Shown piece after piece: positions 16,201 through 22,295 of a DNA stretch of 42,233 bases. The DNA is taken from positions 64,001-106,233 of the IMG/VR virus record IMGVR_UViG_3300019927_000058, one strand, 5' to 3'. A program made the translations under genes and the position numbers. Within the stretch, counting starts at the first letter, position 1. The number at the start of each line of letters is the position of its first letter. The notes beneath the pieces were generated by a model that made no database searches, was not told the origin of the DNA, and was given only the letters and a program-made list of their open reading frames with translations. Source of the DNA: a virus.

Positions 16201-16220
16201 GATATGGATTATTCCATATC
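16201..16220 (+). promoter_or_regulatory. Stem-loop H5
   Basis: GATATGGA/TCCATATC, loop TTAT, after TTTT. It contains ATG 16204, which opens a 34-codon frame to 16308 in another phase; whether that is used is unclear. Confidence 0.65.
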
Positions 16221-16226
16221 CGTTAA

Positions 16227-16243
16227 CCAAATACGTAATTTGG
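16227..16243 (+). promoter_or_regulatory. Second stem-loop H6 close to H5
   Basis: CCAAAT/ATTTGG, loop ACGTA, 6 nt after H5; 18 nt to ATG 16262. It lacks the usual TTTT box of its own. Confidence 0.5.
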
Positions 16244-16261
16244 CTAAACAATTGTTCAATT

Positions 16262-16369
16262 ATGAACAACAATCAAAAAACTCCGCTAGGCAGCAAAGGC
16301 ATTGTTAACATTGAAGAAACAAGTAAAATCTTTTACACTGAACTAGCTGAAAAATACGATCAAAAATGA
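16262..16369 (+). CDS. Small hypothetical protein
   Basis: 35 residues (MNNNQKTPLGSKG..). Two alternating frames compete: this one and a 34-codon frame from ATG 16204 inside H5. I prefer this one because it overlaps the next gene by ATGA and reads as a balanced soluble peptide. Confidence 0.5.
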   Translation: MNNNQKTPLGSKGIVNIEETSKIFYTELAEKYDQK

Positions 16370-16455
16370 GTTACAAATACCCAATTCTTTGGGCAATTGC
16401 TGTATTTATTCCGTTTATATTTATGATGATTGTTTTATTTCTTCTTATGATTTAA
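16366..16455 (+). CDS. 29-residue single-TM peptide
   Basis: MSYKYP then an almost unbroken hydrophobic stretch of 23 residues: a one-helix membrane peptide. Coupled to the previous gene by ATGA. Such small TM peptides in viruses can act in membrane remodelling or host control, but the role here is unknown. Confidence 0.6.
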   Translation: MSYKYPILWAIAVFIPFIFMMIVLFLLMI

Positions 16456-16479
16456 TTTCTAAATCACTCAAATTTTCTA

Positions 16480-16495
16480 ATAGGTGTATACCTAT
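16480..16495 (+). promoter_or_regulatory. Stem-loop H7 overlapping start
   Basis: ATAGGT/ACCTAT, loop GTAT; the last two bases belong to the ATG at 16494. Confidence 0.65.
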
Positions 16496-16712
16496 GGCAA
16501 ATGATACAACCAAATACGAACGTATAGAAACAGAAAAACTAGACAAAATGAGTGAAAGACTTAGTATTAATATCGGTAAATGTGATCAAATGGCTAGTGG
16601 GGATATTAAAGATGAAAATTATAAACAAGCATACGAAAAATTGAGAGAAGAAATTGATATATTTTTAGATGAATTAAACGAAAATAAACAATTGAGTTTT
16701 GAAAGAGAATAA
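16494..16712 (+). CDS. Helical hypothetical protein
   Basis: 72 residues, nearly all predicted helix, Lys/Glu-rich with heptad-like repeats; may be a coiled coil. The start codon overlaps stem-loop H7. Confidence 0.7.
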   Translation: MANDTTKYERIETEKLDKMSERLSINIGKCDQMASGDIKDENYKQAYEKLREEIDIFLDELNENKQLSFERE

Positions 16713-16730
16713 AATACCCATATTATTTTC

Positions 16731-16744
16731 TAGGTGTTAACCTA
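16731..16744 (+). promoter_or_regulatory. Stem-loop H8 overlapping start
   Basis: TAGGT/ACCTA, loop GTTA; the last stem base is the A of ATG 16744. Confidence 0.65.
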
Positions 16745-16875
16745 TGAGAGAAGAAAATAAAATATGTCCAGTTTGTGCTAACAAATGTGGACATTTGTTA
16801 GTTGATAGTGATAAAAATGCATATCAATGTGACATATGTATGGGTATACATAATTTCACTGAAAGGTTAGGATAA
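16744..16875 (+). CDS. Mini zinc-ribbon protein
   Basis: 43 residues with Cys8-x2-Cys11, Cys15 and Cys29-x2-Cys32. Single zinc ribbon; the ATG is fused to stem-loop H8. Last gene before a 380-nt non-coding gap. Confidence 0.65.
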   Translation: MREENKICPVCANKCGHLLVDSDKNAYQCDICMGIHNFTERLG

Positions 16876-16877
16876 CC

Positions 16878-16897
16878 CCCCCTATTTTAAGTGGGGG
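16878..16897 (+). terminator. Possible terminator hairpin
   Basis: CCCCC/GGGGG stem with a 10-nt T/A-rich loop directly after the preceding stop. There is no clear downstream T-run, so assignment as a terminator is tentative. Confidence 0.35.
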
Positions 16898-16974
16898 CGG
16901 ATATATTGAAAACTGTTAGCTGAATTACAACTAAGATCCTGAAAAATATAAGGACATATTAACAACCTTATTTT

Positions 16975-16994
16975 GATATGGATATATCCATATC
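16975..16994 (+). promoter_or_regulatory. Orphan stem-loop H9
   Basis: GATATGGA/TCCATATC, loop TATA, a perfect 20-nt palindrome after CCTTATTTT. The usual promoter layout, but the internal ATG gives only a 13-codon frame (MDISISPN..). It may drive a non-coding transcript over the repeat region downstream. Confidence 0.6.
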
Positions 16995-17115
16995 TCCTAA
17001 TACTAAACTCAAAACCTAATACAAGTATAAGGTATCTCATGCAGTATTAGGTAATAAGGACATGAGTACACACCTTATACACACATATAAGGTTGTATTA
17101 GCATGTTAATACTCA
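16990..17115 (+). repeat. Inverted-repeat cluster with origin-like words
   Basis: ACCTAATAC/GTATTAGGT (17014-17022/17044-17052) and ACCTTATA/TATAAGGT (17072-17079/17086-17093) are perfect inverted repeats, followed by GTATTA/TAATAC. The same words (CCTTATA, GTATTAGG) are repeated in the AT-rich region 12700-13260, so one protein may recognise both sites. Confidence 0.6.
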
Positions 17116-17179
17116 AATAAAATACATGTCAAATTTCAAAAACAAATCAGAAAATAGCTGTAAAATCTGAAAAAGGTAA

Positions 17180-17210
17180 GGGGATTGGGTATATAATCTC
17201 GCATGGTTTT
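17180..17210 (+). promoter_or_regulatory. GGGGATT repeat element G1
   Basis: GGGGATT, 8 nt, then AATCTCGCATGGTTTT. Lies 35 nt before stem-loop H10. Confidence 0.7.
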
Positions 17211-17245
17211 ACGGTATAGGGGTTAAAATTGAAGAAATAATTTTC

Positions 17246-17259
17246 TAGGTGTAAACCTA
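17246..17259 (+). promoter_or_regulatory. Stem-loop H10 overlapping start
   Basis: TAGGT/ACCTA, loop GTAA; the last stem base is the A of ATG 17259. Confidence 0.65.
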
Positions 17260-17444
17260 TGACATACAAAACAATCAAAGGATTAGAAACTACTGAAAAA
17301 TACATAACTACTAAAGAAATTGTTGAAATTTCTTGTGAATCTTGTGGTTATGATAGAGGTATTTTGAGGTATTCAAGTTATGCTAGTACAGGTAGTGTTT
17401 TCTGTAATAATCCAAATTGCAAACATTTGATAGAAGAACTTTAA
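17259..17444 (+). CDS. Zinc-binding protein
   Basis: 61 residues with Cys-x2-Cys (CESCG, about 26-29) and C-N-x4-C (about 49-54): a zinc ribbon with a longer second knuckle. Start fused to stem-loop H10. Confidence 0.65.
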   Translation: MTYKTIKGLETTEKYITTKEIVEISCESCGYDRGILRYSSYASTGSVFCNNPNCKHLIEEL

Positions 17445-17462
17445 ACAATTTTCTAAATTTTG

Positions 17463-17481
17463 GTATGGGTTAATCCCATAC
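17463..17481 (+). promoter_or_regulatory. Stem-loop H11
   Basis: GTATGGG/CCCATAC, loop TTAAT, after TTTTG; 11 nt to ATG 17493. Confidence 0.7.
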
Positions 17482-17492
17482 ATGATTAACAA

Positions 17493-17834
17493 ATGAGTGA
17501 AAAACCAGACATTACACAAGAAGAGAGAGAAAAGTTTTGTAAAATGGCATATGAGTATGGTTATACGTATTTTGATCATACTTTTGCTGAATATGAAACT
17601 ATGGAAGATATTTCCGTTCTTTGTGATGAAACAAGTGGTAATTATTCCGAAAGTAAAATAATCCGTCATGTCGAGGAATATTACGGATTTGAAAGAGGTA
17701 AACATGATTGGGATATTTTCGGAATTTATGGTATTATCGAAGATATTGGAGTATGTTATGAAAAAGGTTGTAAAGACGCTTTAGATAATGAAGAATATAA
17801 CGTCGAAAGTATCAAACATATGTGGAATTACTGA
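17493..17834 (+). CDS. Hypothetical acidic protein
   Basis: 113 residues, Tyr-rich, with scattered Cys. No recognised family. Single gene behind stem-loop H11; ends in TGA. Confidence 0.7.
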   Translation: MSEKPDITQEEREKFCKMAYEYGYTYFDHTFAEYETMEDISVLCDETSGNYSESKIIRHVEEYYGFERGKHDWDIFGIYGIIEDIGVCYEKGCKDALDNEEYNVESIKHMWNY

Positions 17835-17857
17835 TTTAGATTATTCTCTTAAATTTT

Positions 17858-17875
17858 GGAAAGGTAAAACTTTCC
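17858..17875 (+). promoter_or_regulatory. Orphan stem-loop H12
   Basis: GGAAAG/CTTTCC, loop GTAAAA, after AAATTTT. No start codon or frame follows before the next stem-loop unit. Confidence 0.55.
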
Positions 17876-17905
17876 GCTATAAAAATTAAAAACTGTAGCA
17901 TAGTT

Positions 17906-17919
17906 ACCCCCTTGGGGGT
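17906..17919 (+). repeat. Perfect 14-bp GC palindrome
   Basis: ACCCCCTTGGGGGT, a perfect palindrome with a loop too small for RNA, so more likely a protein-binding site in DNA than a hairpin. Confidence 0.45.
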
Positions 17920-17928
17920 TAAATTTTA

Positions 17929-17948
17929 CCATAGGTATGTACCTATGG
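17929..17948 (+). promoter_or_regulatory. Stem-loop H13
   Basis: CCATAGGT/ACCTATGG, loop ATGT; 9 nt to ATG 17958. Confidence 0.75.
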
Positions 17949-17957
17949 GTGTTCAAA

Positions 17958-18101
17958 ATGAAAAGACCAAAATCGCTAATGCTTAATGATGAAGTAAAAG
18001 AATTGAAAGTAACTCAACAAACAGAAAATACGATTACTTTTTCTGATCAAAATACAGATATTACTTCAAATATGTGGTTTGATTTACAAAATGTGAGATA
18101 A
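17958..18101 (+). CDS. Small hypothetical protein
   Basis: 47 residues, basic N-terminus (MKRPKSL) then a Thr/Asn-rich body. Start placed 9 nt after stem-loop H13. The next unit has a nearly identical leader (CATAGG stem, GGTGTTCAAA spacer), suggesting a local duplication of the regulatory cassette. Confidence 0.6.
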   Translation: MKRPKSLMLNDEVKELKVTQQTENTITFSDQNTDITSNMWFDLQNVR

Positions 18102-18118
18102 GAAAATACAATATTTTA

Positions 18119-18137
18119 CCATAGGATAATCCTATGG
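18119..18137 (+). promoter_or_regulatory. Stem-loop H14
   Basis: CCATAGGA/TCCTATGG, loop TAA; 9 nt to ATG 18147. Confidence 0.75.
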
Positions 18138-18146
18138 GTGTTCAAA

Positions 18147-18398
18147 ATGAAACAAACACTAAAACAAGTCTTTGATAATGCAAAGTTTGTAAAATTCCAT
18201 CCTGAATTTGATAGTCGGTTAGCTGTATGGAATGGCGGGCATACTGTTAATTTTTACACTTTGCATTATGTGGAGGGCAATAAAGTAGAATTAGAAGAAT
18301 ATACCTGTATTAATGTTGGTTCTTTTGAAAACAATGAAGCAACATTAGAAGAGGTTAAAGACGGTATAGAAACTCAGTTTAACACTGAAGAATTTTAA
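18147..18398 (+). CDS. Hypothetical protein
   Basis: 83 residues, beta-rich middle (LAVWNGGHTVNFYTLHYVEG) and acidic C-terminal helix. No family recognised. The start at 18147 is 9 nt after H14; an in-frame ATG at 18138 touches the stem-loop and is less likely. Confidence 0.7.
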   Translation: MKQTLKQVFDNAKFVKFHPEFDSRLAVWNGGHTVNFYTLHYVEGNKVELEEYTCINVGSFENNEATLEEVKDGIETQFNTEEF

Positions 18399-18417
18399 AT
18401 AATATACTATATTTTGG

Positions 18418-18434
18418 TATGGGTTTAACCCATA
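18418..18434 (+). promoter_or_regulatory. Stem-loop H15
   Basis: TATGGG/CCCATA, loop TTTAA, after ATTTTGG, extended by a G.T(U) pair; 11 nt to ATG 18446. Confidence 0.7.
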
Positions 18435-18445
18435 TCTGTTTAATC

Positions 18446-18694
18446 ATGACAAAAACACAAACCCAAAAAGGAATTACCCAAATGTTTGAAGGTATGGAAA
18501 AAATTGCCATGAATGGTGGATATAAAGAAAGAGAAGAGCTATTGAATGCTCTTTATGAACTTTCATGGTTCGATAACTTTGGTTACGAATATTACCAGCA
18601 TAGGCTTACAATTGCACAAATGGCAATAGATGAAGGTATGAAGTATGAAGATATTCCTCAATTGTTGAGAGAAGAGCTAGGTATTGAAGAATAG
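18446..18694 (+). CDS. Hypothetical helical protein
   Basis: 82 residues, helical and acidic. An in-frame ATG at 18419 lies inside stem-loop H15; ATG 18446 fits the usual spacing and is preferred. Function unknown. Confidence 0.7.
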   Translation: MTKTQTQKGITQMFEGMEKIAMNGGYKEREELLNALYELSWFDNFGYEYYQHRLTIAQMAIDEGMKYEDIPQLLREELGIEE

Positions 18695-18716
18695 TTAGTC
18701 AAATACTCATATTTTG

Positions 18717-18732
18717 GTATGGATAACCATAC
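18717..18732 (+). promoter_or_regulatory. Stem-loop H16, start codon inside
   Basis: GTATGG/CCATAC, loop ATAA, identical to H3. ATG 18719 is in the 5' arm. Confidence 0.7.
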
Positions 18733-18976
18733 AATCCCAAAAGAAAGTATAGCAGAAAAACTATCTGTAAGGTACAATCCCGAAGCTATTGGGGAAATTG
18801 AAAAATACCCACCAAAGGGAGAATATTTTGTTACTTTGTACTTTGGAAATGATAGTTTTACAATGGCTAATTATTATAATGTAAAAATCGATGGGAAACT
18901 ATACGATTTTGAAATTTCAAATATTGCTAAAGCAATTGATGAAACTAATGTTACTGTAAAGATTAATGTACAGTAA
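18719..18976 (+). CDS. Hypothetical protein starting within stem-loop
   Basis: 85 residues, beginning MDNHTIPKES. No alternative start exists in the next 70 nt, so translation probably begins inside stem-loop H16. Central beta-rich segment (YFVTLYFGNDSFTM). Shares its first four residues with the gene at 15852 only because the stem-loops are identical. Confidence 0.65.
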   Translation: MDNHTIPKESIAEKLSVRYNPEAIGEIEKYPPKGEYFVTLYFGNDSFTMANYYNVKIDGKLYDFEISNIAKAIDETNVTVKINVQ

Positions 18977-18997
18977 TTAAACAAACGTTTATTTTGG

Positions 18998-19015
18998 TAT
19001 GGGATTATTCCCATA
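18998..19015 (+). promoter_or_regulatory. Stem-loop H17
   Basis: TATGGGA/TCCCATA, loop TTAT, extended by a G.U pair, after AAACGTTTATTTTGG (BRE/TATA-like); 12 nt to ATG 19028. Confidence 0.75.
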
Positions 19016-19027
19016 TCTGTTAAAACA

Positions 19028-19489
19028 ATGAGTGAACTAACACTTTCCGAAGCTAAAGAAAAGGTCAAGAATCAAGAAGAAAGCATTACCAAAATTATTG
19101 ATCCTAATGATTTAATTCATCAGGATGTAGAAAGTTGGGATAATGTGGATATTGATAAGCTAAAAGACGAATTGTATGGTTCTATTGGTGATGCTTGGAC
19201 ATACCCACATTCACACCCATATGCTTCAATGATCGAAAGTATAGCTGTTAACCAGTTTGTTGAAGATATGCAAAGAATTCCCTTTGAACACCTTAACCCT
19301 GAAATTTTCAAGGGTCCGGAGGATGCAAATGTTGAAGGGTACTGGTTGTATGATCAATCAAGAGAAGAGGTTAGAAATGTAGTGTATGAATGGAAAGACG
19401 ACATTGAGTTTTTCCATGAATATGAAGATAATGTGCGTATGGAAATTGATTCGGCAATTTTGGACGCTAGAATTGAAGACTTAGAATAA
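19028..19489 (+). CDS. Hypothetical acidic protein
   Basis: 153 residues, one of the longer proteins of this sub-block, acidic, mostly helical with a His/Pro/Tyr-rich patch (TYPHSHPYAS). No family recognised. Confidence 0.75.
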   Translation: MSELTLSEAKEKVKNQEESITKIIDPNDLIHQDVESWDNVDIDKLKDELYGSIGDAWTYPHSHPYASMIESIAVNQFVEDMQRIPFEHLNPEIFKGPEDANVEGYWLYDQSREEVRNVVYEWKDDIEFFHEYEDNVRMEIDSAILDARIEDLE

Positions 19490-19510
19490 ATCTCTATTCT
19501 TATTATTTTA

Positions 19511-19530
19511 GCATAGGTGTAAACCTATGC
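19511..19530 (+). promoter_or_regulatory. Stem-loop H18
   Basis: GCATAGGT/ACCTATGC, loop GTAA, after TTATTTTA; 9 nt to ATG 19540. Confidence 0.75.
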
Positions 19531-19539
19531 GTGTTAAAA

Positions 19540-19857
19540 ATGAAAGAACACATCGAAACCATTGATAATATGGACATTTCAGATAGTGAAAAGGTACAAA
19601 TGCACAAAAATGTAGTGCAAAATAAACGTGATTATCTGAATAATGTGGGTAATTTAATTAAAAATAAAATTAATGAAGATTTAGATCCTTACGTCGAACA
19701 TACACACCAAGGATTGAATCTTAGATTTACCCCAAGTAATCAACAAACAGTTAAAGAAATTAAAGCAATTGCCAAATATCACGGTCTTAATTTGGTATCT
19801 GAGAATAAAACAAACGTGAATAGTAAAATCACTTGGCTTAGGTTTACTGTAGAATAA
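19540..19857 (+). CDS. Hypothetical protein
   Basis: 105 residues; helical first half, then LRFTPSNQQTVKEIKAIAKYHGL and ITWLRFTVE, an alternating strand-helix-strand pattern as in small RNA-binding or ferredoxin-like folds. No firm family. Confidence 0.7.
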   Translation: MKEHIETIDNMDISDSEKVQMHKNVVQNKRDYLNNVGNLIKNKINEDLDPYVEHTHQGLNLRFTPSNQQTVKEIKAIAKYHGLNLVSENKTNVNSKITWLRFTVE

Positions 19858-19878
19858 TCAAATAAACGTCTTATTTTT

Positions 19879-19899
19879 GTATAGGGTTAAACCCTATAC
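19879..19899 (+). promoter_or_regulatory. Stem-loop H19
   Basis: GTATAGGG/CCCTATAC, loop TTAAA, after AAACGTCTTATTTTT; 8 nt to ATG 19908. Confidence 0.8.
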
Positions 19900-19907
19900 T
19901 GATTAAA

Positions 19908-20039
19908 ATGCAAAAACGAATTAACAAAAATATCAAGAATTACAGTATTAGTATCGGTTTTGAAACACATGCAGATAAAAATCACCTTACAAACAAAATA
20001 CAACTTTTCCATTTTGATTTTAACATTTACAAGGAATAA
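19908..20039 (+). CDS. Small basic protein
   Basis: 43 residues (MQKRINKNIK..), one of few basic proteins here; alternating polar/hydrophobic C-terminus (IQLFHFDFNIY). May bind nucleic acid. Single-gene unit. Confidence 0.6.
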   Translation: MQKRINKNIKNYSISIGFETHADKNHLTNKIQLFHFDFNIYKE

Positions 20040-20059
20040 TTAAGCGAATGTCTTATTTT

Positions 20060-20080
20060 GGTATGGCATTATGCCATACC
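20060..20080 (+). promoter_or_regulatory. Stem-loop H20
   Basis: GGTATGGC/GCCATACC, loop ATTAT, after GCGAATGTCTTATTTT; 9 nt to ATG 20090. One of the longest perfect stems. Confidence 0.8.
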
Positions 20081-20089
20081 TGATTAATA

Positions 20090-20356
20090 ATGAATCAAGA
20101 AAAACAAAACTTCATAGAAGCATTAGAAAATAACGAATATGCTGAATATTCACTAGATAATGAACATACGTTAATTACAGACATGGATAGTATGCCATAT
20201 GTTCATGTATCTAATGAAAATTATGAAAGTCATGAAAAAATTATAGAATTCTTGGAAAATCAGATATTGGATATATTCACTTGGGATAACTCGGAAATTT
20301 ACACACAACAAAATTCAACATTCATGGATTTTTACGGTATTAGAACAACTTATTAA
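20090..20356 (+). CDS. Paralogue family A, member 1
   Basis: 88 residues. The N-terminal pattern NFIEALENNEYAEYSL..ITDMDS..PYVHVSNENYESHEKI is shared with the proteins at 21926 and 27411: F-I-x-A-[VL]-[RE]-x-N/D-x-Y, then L-[VI/T]-L/V-I-T-D, then an acidic segment with PYV/PFL. Three diverged copies in 7 kb indicate a virus-specific family. Role unknown. Confidence 0.75.
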   Translation: MNQEKQNFIEALENNEYAEYSLDNEHTLITDMDSMPYVHVSNENYESHEKIIEFLENQILDIFTWDNSEIYTQQNSTFMDFYGIRTTY

Positions 20357-20375
20357 ATTAATTCTCAATATTTTA

Positions 20376-20394
20376 GGATAGGTTTAACCTATCC
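20376..20394 (+). promoter_or_regulatory. Stem-loop H21
   Basis: GGATAGG/CCTATCC, loop TTTAA, after ATATTTTA; 9 nt to ATG 20404. Confidence 0.8.
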
Positions 20395-20403
20395 GGTCTA
20401 ATA

Positions 20404-20658
20404 ATGAAAGAACCAAACAACACATACCAGACAGATAAACAAGTAGAAATTGAAAGACTTGAAGATAGTCACCCAAATAATTATCGTATTGTATGGGGTA
20501 ATCCCCTTACTGGTGAAAAAGAAAAAGAAATAGAGGTTAATTATTTGGATATTAATGATTATGGTATTGCAACGAGCGGTATGCAATTAGGACAACATAA
20601 TAAAAGTATTACAATTGAAGAATATAACACAAGTGCGAATATTATCTTAGAAGATTAA
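20404..20658 (+). CDS. Hypothetical protein
   Basis: 84 residues; beta-rich (YRIVWGNPLTGEKEKEIEV..). No family recognised. Monocistronic behind H21. Confidence 0.7.
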   Translation: MKEPNNTYQTDKQVEIERLEDSHPNNYRIVWGNPLTGEKEKEIEVNYLDINDYGIATSGMQLGQHNKSITIEEYNTSANIILED

Positions 20659-20676
20659 ACATTTCTCACTATTTTA

Positions 20677-20695
20677 CTATGGGTTAAACCCATAG
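20677..20695 (+). promoter_or_regulatory. Stem-loop H22
   Basis: CTATGGG/CCCATAG, loop TTAAA; 6 nt to ATG 20702. Confidence 0.75.
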
Positions 20696-20701
20696 GATAT
20701 A

Positions 20702-20806
20702 ATGATAACTCATAAACTCAAATGGTATTATCTTAAATATCGTTATGAAGAGACAGAAAAAAGTAAACAAACAGATAAATTTAACGCTGTAATTGTTGAT
20801 AAATGA
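20702..20806 (+). CDS. Small basic protein
   Basis: 34 residues (MITHKLKWYYLKYRYEE..), basic and aromatic. Its TGA overlaps the next ATG. First gene of a two-gene unit. Confidence 0.55.
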   Translation: MITHKLKWYYLKYRYEETEKSKQTDKFNAVIVDK

Positions 20807-20937
20807 GTATCGGAAAACAAAAAACTAAACCACCAAATACAGAAAAGTGTAATACTTGTGGAAAATCCATTGATTCTAAAACAAATGGATTATTTGAGTG
20901 TGAAAAATGCTATAATTGGCGGTATTCAGATATATAA
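20803..20937 (+). CDS. Mini zinc-ribbon protein
   Basis: 44 residues with Cys16-x2-Cys19 and Cys33-x2-Cys36. No stem-loop of its own, as expected for the second gene of an operon. Confidence 0.65.
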   Translation: MSIGKQKTKPPNTEKCNTCGKSIDSKTNGLFECEKCYNWRYSDI

Positions 20938-20956
20938 TTAGAAGAAATAATATTTT

Positions 20957-20972
20957 GTAGGTGTTAACCTAC
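20957..20972 (+). promoter_or_regulatory. Stem-loop H23
   Basis: GTAGGT/ACCTAC, loop GTTA, after ATATTTT; 2 nt to ATG 20975. Confidence 0.7.
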
Positions 20973-20974
20973 TT

Positions 20975-21184
20975 ATGCCAATTGAACTAATAAAAATTGA
21001 AGGTAAAAAACCAGAAAAAACACACAAATACCCCTTAGAATGTGAAATTTTTGACGGTGAAAATTGGGGTACTATTTTTGATAGAGGTTACACTAAACCA
21101 AATGAAAAACCAGTATATGCATATATTTGTGATGATAATATTCAAAGAAGTATTATTGAAGAAAATATAGTTTCCTTTGAGTAA
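20975..21184 (+). CDS. Small hypothetical protein
   Basis: 69 residues, beta-rich, no cysteine pair. Starts 2 nt after H23. No family recognised. Confidence 0.65.
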   Translation: MPIELIKIEGKKPEKTHKYPLECEIFDGENWGTIFDRGYTKPNEKPVYAYICDDNIQRSIIEENIVSFE

Positions 21185-21203
21185 ATTATAAAATTCAATT
21201 TTT

Positions 21204-21220
21204 GTAGGGTATAACCCTAC
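21204..21220 (+). promoter_or_regulatory. Stem-loop H24
   Basis: GTAGGG/CCCTAC, loop TATAA, after TTTTT; 11 nt to ATG 21232. Confidence 0.7.
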
Positions 21221-21231
21221 TGATTAATAAA

Positions 21232-21360
21232 ATGATGACATACATTTACGCTAATGTAAATGGTAAAACAACTTTCGATTATGATACTTTTCAAGAATGG
21301 AAAGAAAAAGGAATAGAATGTTACGAATATAAAAAAGTAAACGAATATAATAGAGAATAA
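21232..21360 (+). CDS. Small hypothetical protein
   Basis: 42 residues (MMTYIYANVNGK..), with a TFDYDTFQEWKEKGIECYEY helix-like end. A second ATG follows at once (21235). No family recognised. Confidence 0.55.
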   Translation: MMTYIYANVNGKTTFDYDTFQEWKEKGIECYEYKKVNEYNRE

Positions 21361-21379
21361 CTAAATATTTTTTTATTTT

Positions 21380-21399
21380 GGTATGGAATAAATCATACC
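21380..21399 (+). promoter_or_regulatory. Orphan stem-loop H25
   Basis: GGTATG/CATACC, loop GAATAAAT, after TTTTATTTT. The internal ATG meets a stop after two codons and no frame follows. Confidence 0.6.
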
Positions 21400-21473
21400 T
21401 ATAAAGCATATCTTTAATTATAATTACCAAATTACAAGTAAGTTTCAAAAGTAAAACACATATCAGCTATTTT

Positions 21474-21491
21474 GTATGGTACTAACCATAC
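21474..21491 (+). promoter_or_regulatory. Orphan stem-loop H26
   Basis: GTATGG/CCATAC, loop TACTAA, after CTATTTT. The internal ATG gives a nine-codon frame only; no gene follows for 430 nt. Confidence 0.6.
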
Positions 21492-21604
21492 TTACTAATT
21501 CTTAAAACACCTAAACAAACAAGGCCAAAAATTAAACATACATACAACTATGGTACGTAAAAGTTTACAAATACGTAAGATAACTATGCAATCCAAATAT
21601 AGGT

Positions 21605-21743
21605 ACTTAAGCTTTTCCATAGTTTGAGGTTAATCTATGGTATAAAGGTTGGGGTATATGCAACCCCCCATATATCACTTAAGTCTTTCCATAGTTTCGG
21701 GTAAATCTATCACTTAAGTCTTTCCATAGTTCGGAGTAAACAT
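21605..21743 (+). repeat. Three degenerate copies of a CCATAG cassette
   Basis: ACTTAAG-TCTTTCCATAGTT plus a G/T/A-rich loop occurs at 21605-21640, 21676-21710 and 21711-21743, the last two in tandem. Copy 1 still closes as CCATAG/CTATGG; the others have lost the pairing arm. They look like decayed, geneless relatives of the promoter stem-loops. The rest of the gap 21361-21900 has no gene. Confidence 0.6.
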
Positions 21744-21834
21744 ACCAGTTAAAAGTTGGGGTTAGAATTACAGAAATCTGTCAGAAAATAAGGCAAATTT
21801 TCAAAAATCAAGTGAAAATTTAAAATACCCCCTA

Positions 21835-21864
21835 GGGATAGAGCGATATAACCCGCATGGTTTT
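21835..21864 (+). promoter_or_regulatory. Diverged GGGGATT element G2
   Basis: GGGATAG, 8 nt, AACCCGCATGGTTTT: one base shorter than the other copies. Followed by a run of ten G (21868-21877). Confidence 0.55.
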
Positions 21865-21900
21865 GCAGGGGGGGGGGGTTGGTTACAGAGAAAAATTTTA

Positions 21901-21917
21901 CGGGGAAATATTCCCCG
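21901..21917 (+). promoter_or_regulatory. Stem-loop H27
   Basis: CGGGGAA/TTCCCCG, loop ATA, after ATTTTA; 8 nt to ATG 21926. Confidence 0.75.
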
Positions 21918-21925
21918 GAATTAAA

Positions 21926-22252
21926 ATGAGTGATGAAAACACTAACTCAGAAAGCCAAGAATCACAAGAAAAAGAACGTGAAAACTTCATTCAAGCAGTA
22001 AGAAATGATGAATATGCAGAATATGAATTGAAAGAAGATCTAGTAGTTATCACAGATTGGGAAGGTTACGGTTCGTTTTGGCCGTATGTTGTTGATTCGG
22101 AAGATCAATACAACGAAGAGCAAGTTTCAAACGCTCTTACTGAACAAGATGTTTTTGAGTTTGAAGAAATTGAAAAAGATGAAGATCAAGGTTTCCCGTG
22201 TTTCCATATCCACAGTCCTGAATTCTTGCATTGGGAAGACGAAGACGAATAG
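21926..22252 (+). CDS. Paralogue family A, member 2
   Basis: 108 residues. After a Ser/Glu-rich leader, ENFIQAVRNDEYAEYELKED and VVITDWEG align with the proteins at 20090 and 27411. The in-frame start at 21857 precedes the promoter stem-loop and is rejected in favour of ATG 21926. Function unknown. Confidence 0.75.
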   Translation: MSDENTNSESQESQEKERENFIQAVRNDEYAEYELKEDLVVITDWEGYGSFWPYVVDSEDQYNEEQVSNALTEQDVFEFEEIEKDEDQGFPCFHIHSPEFLHWEDEDE

Positions 22253-22277
22253 AATCTAAAATAATTCTCAAAATTTT

Positions 22278-22293
22278 CCAAGGTGTTCCTTGG
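22278..22293 (+). promoter_or_regulatory. Stem-loop H28
   Basis: CCAAGG/CCTTGG, loop TGTT, after ATTTT; 2 nt to ATG 22296. First of four nearby CCAAG-type stems. Confidence 0.7.
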
Positions 22294-22295
22294 TT

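Noticed and set aside
21251-21448. Hydrophobic - strand frame
   Set aside because: It is the antisense of the small gene at 21232 and of an A/T-rich spacer; no promoter or family supports it.
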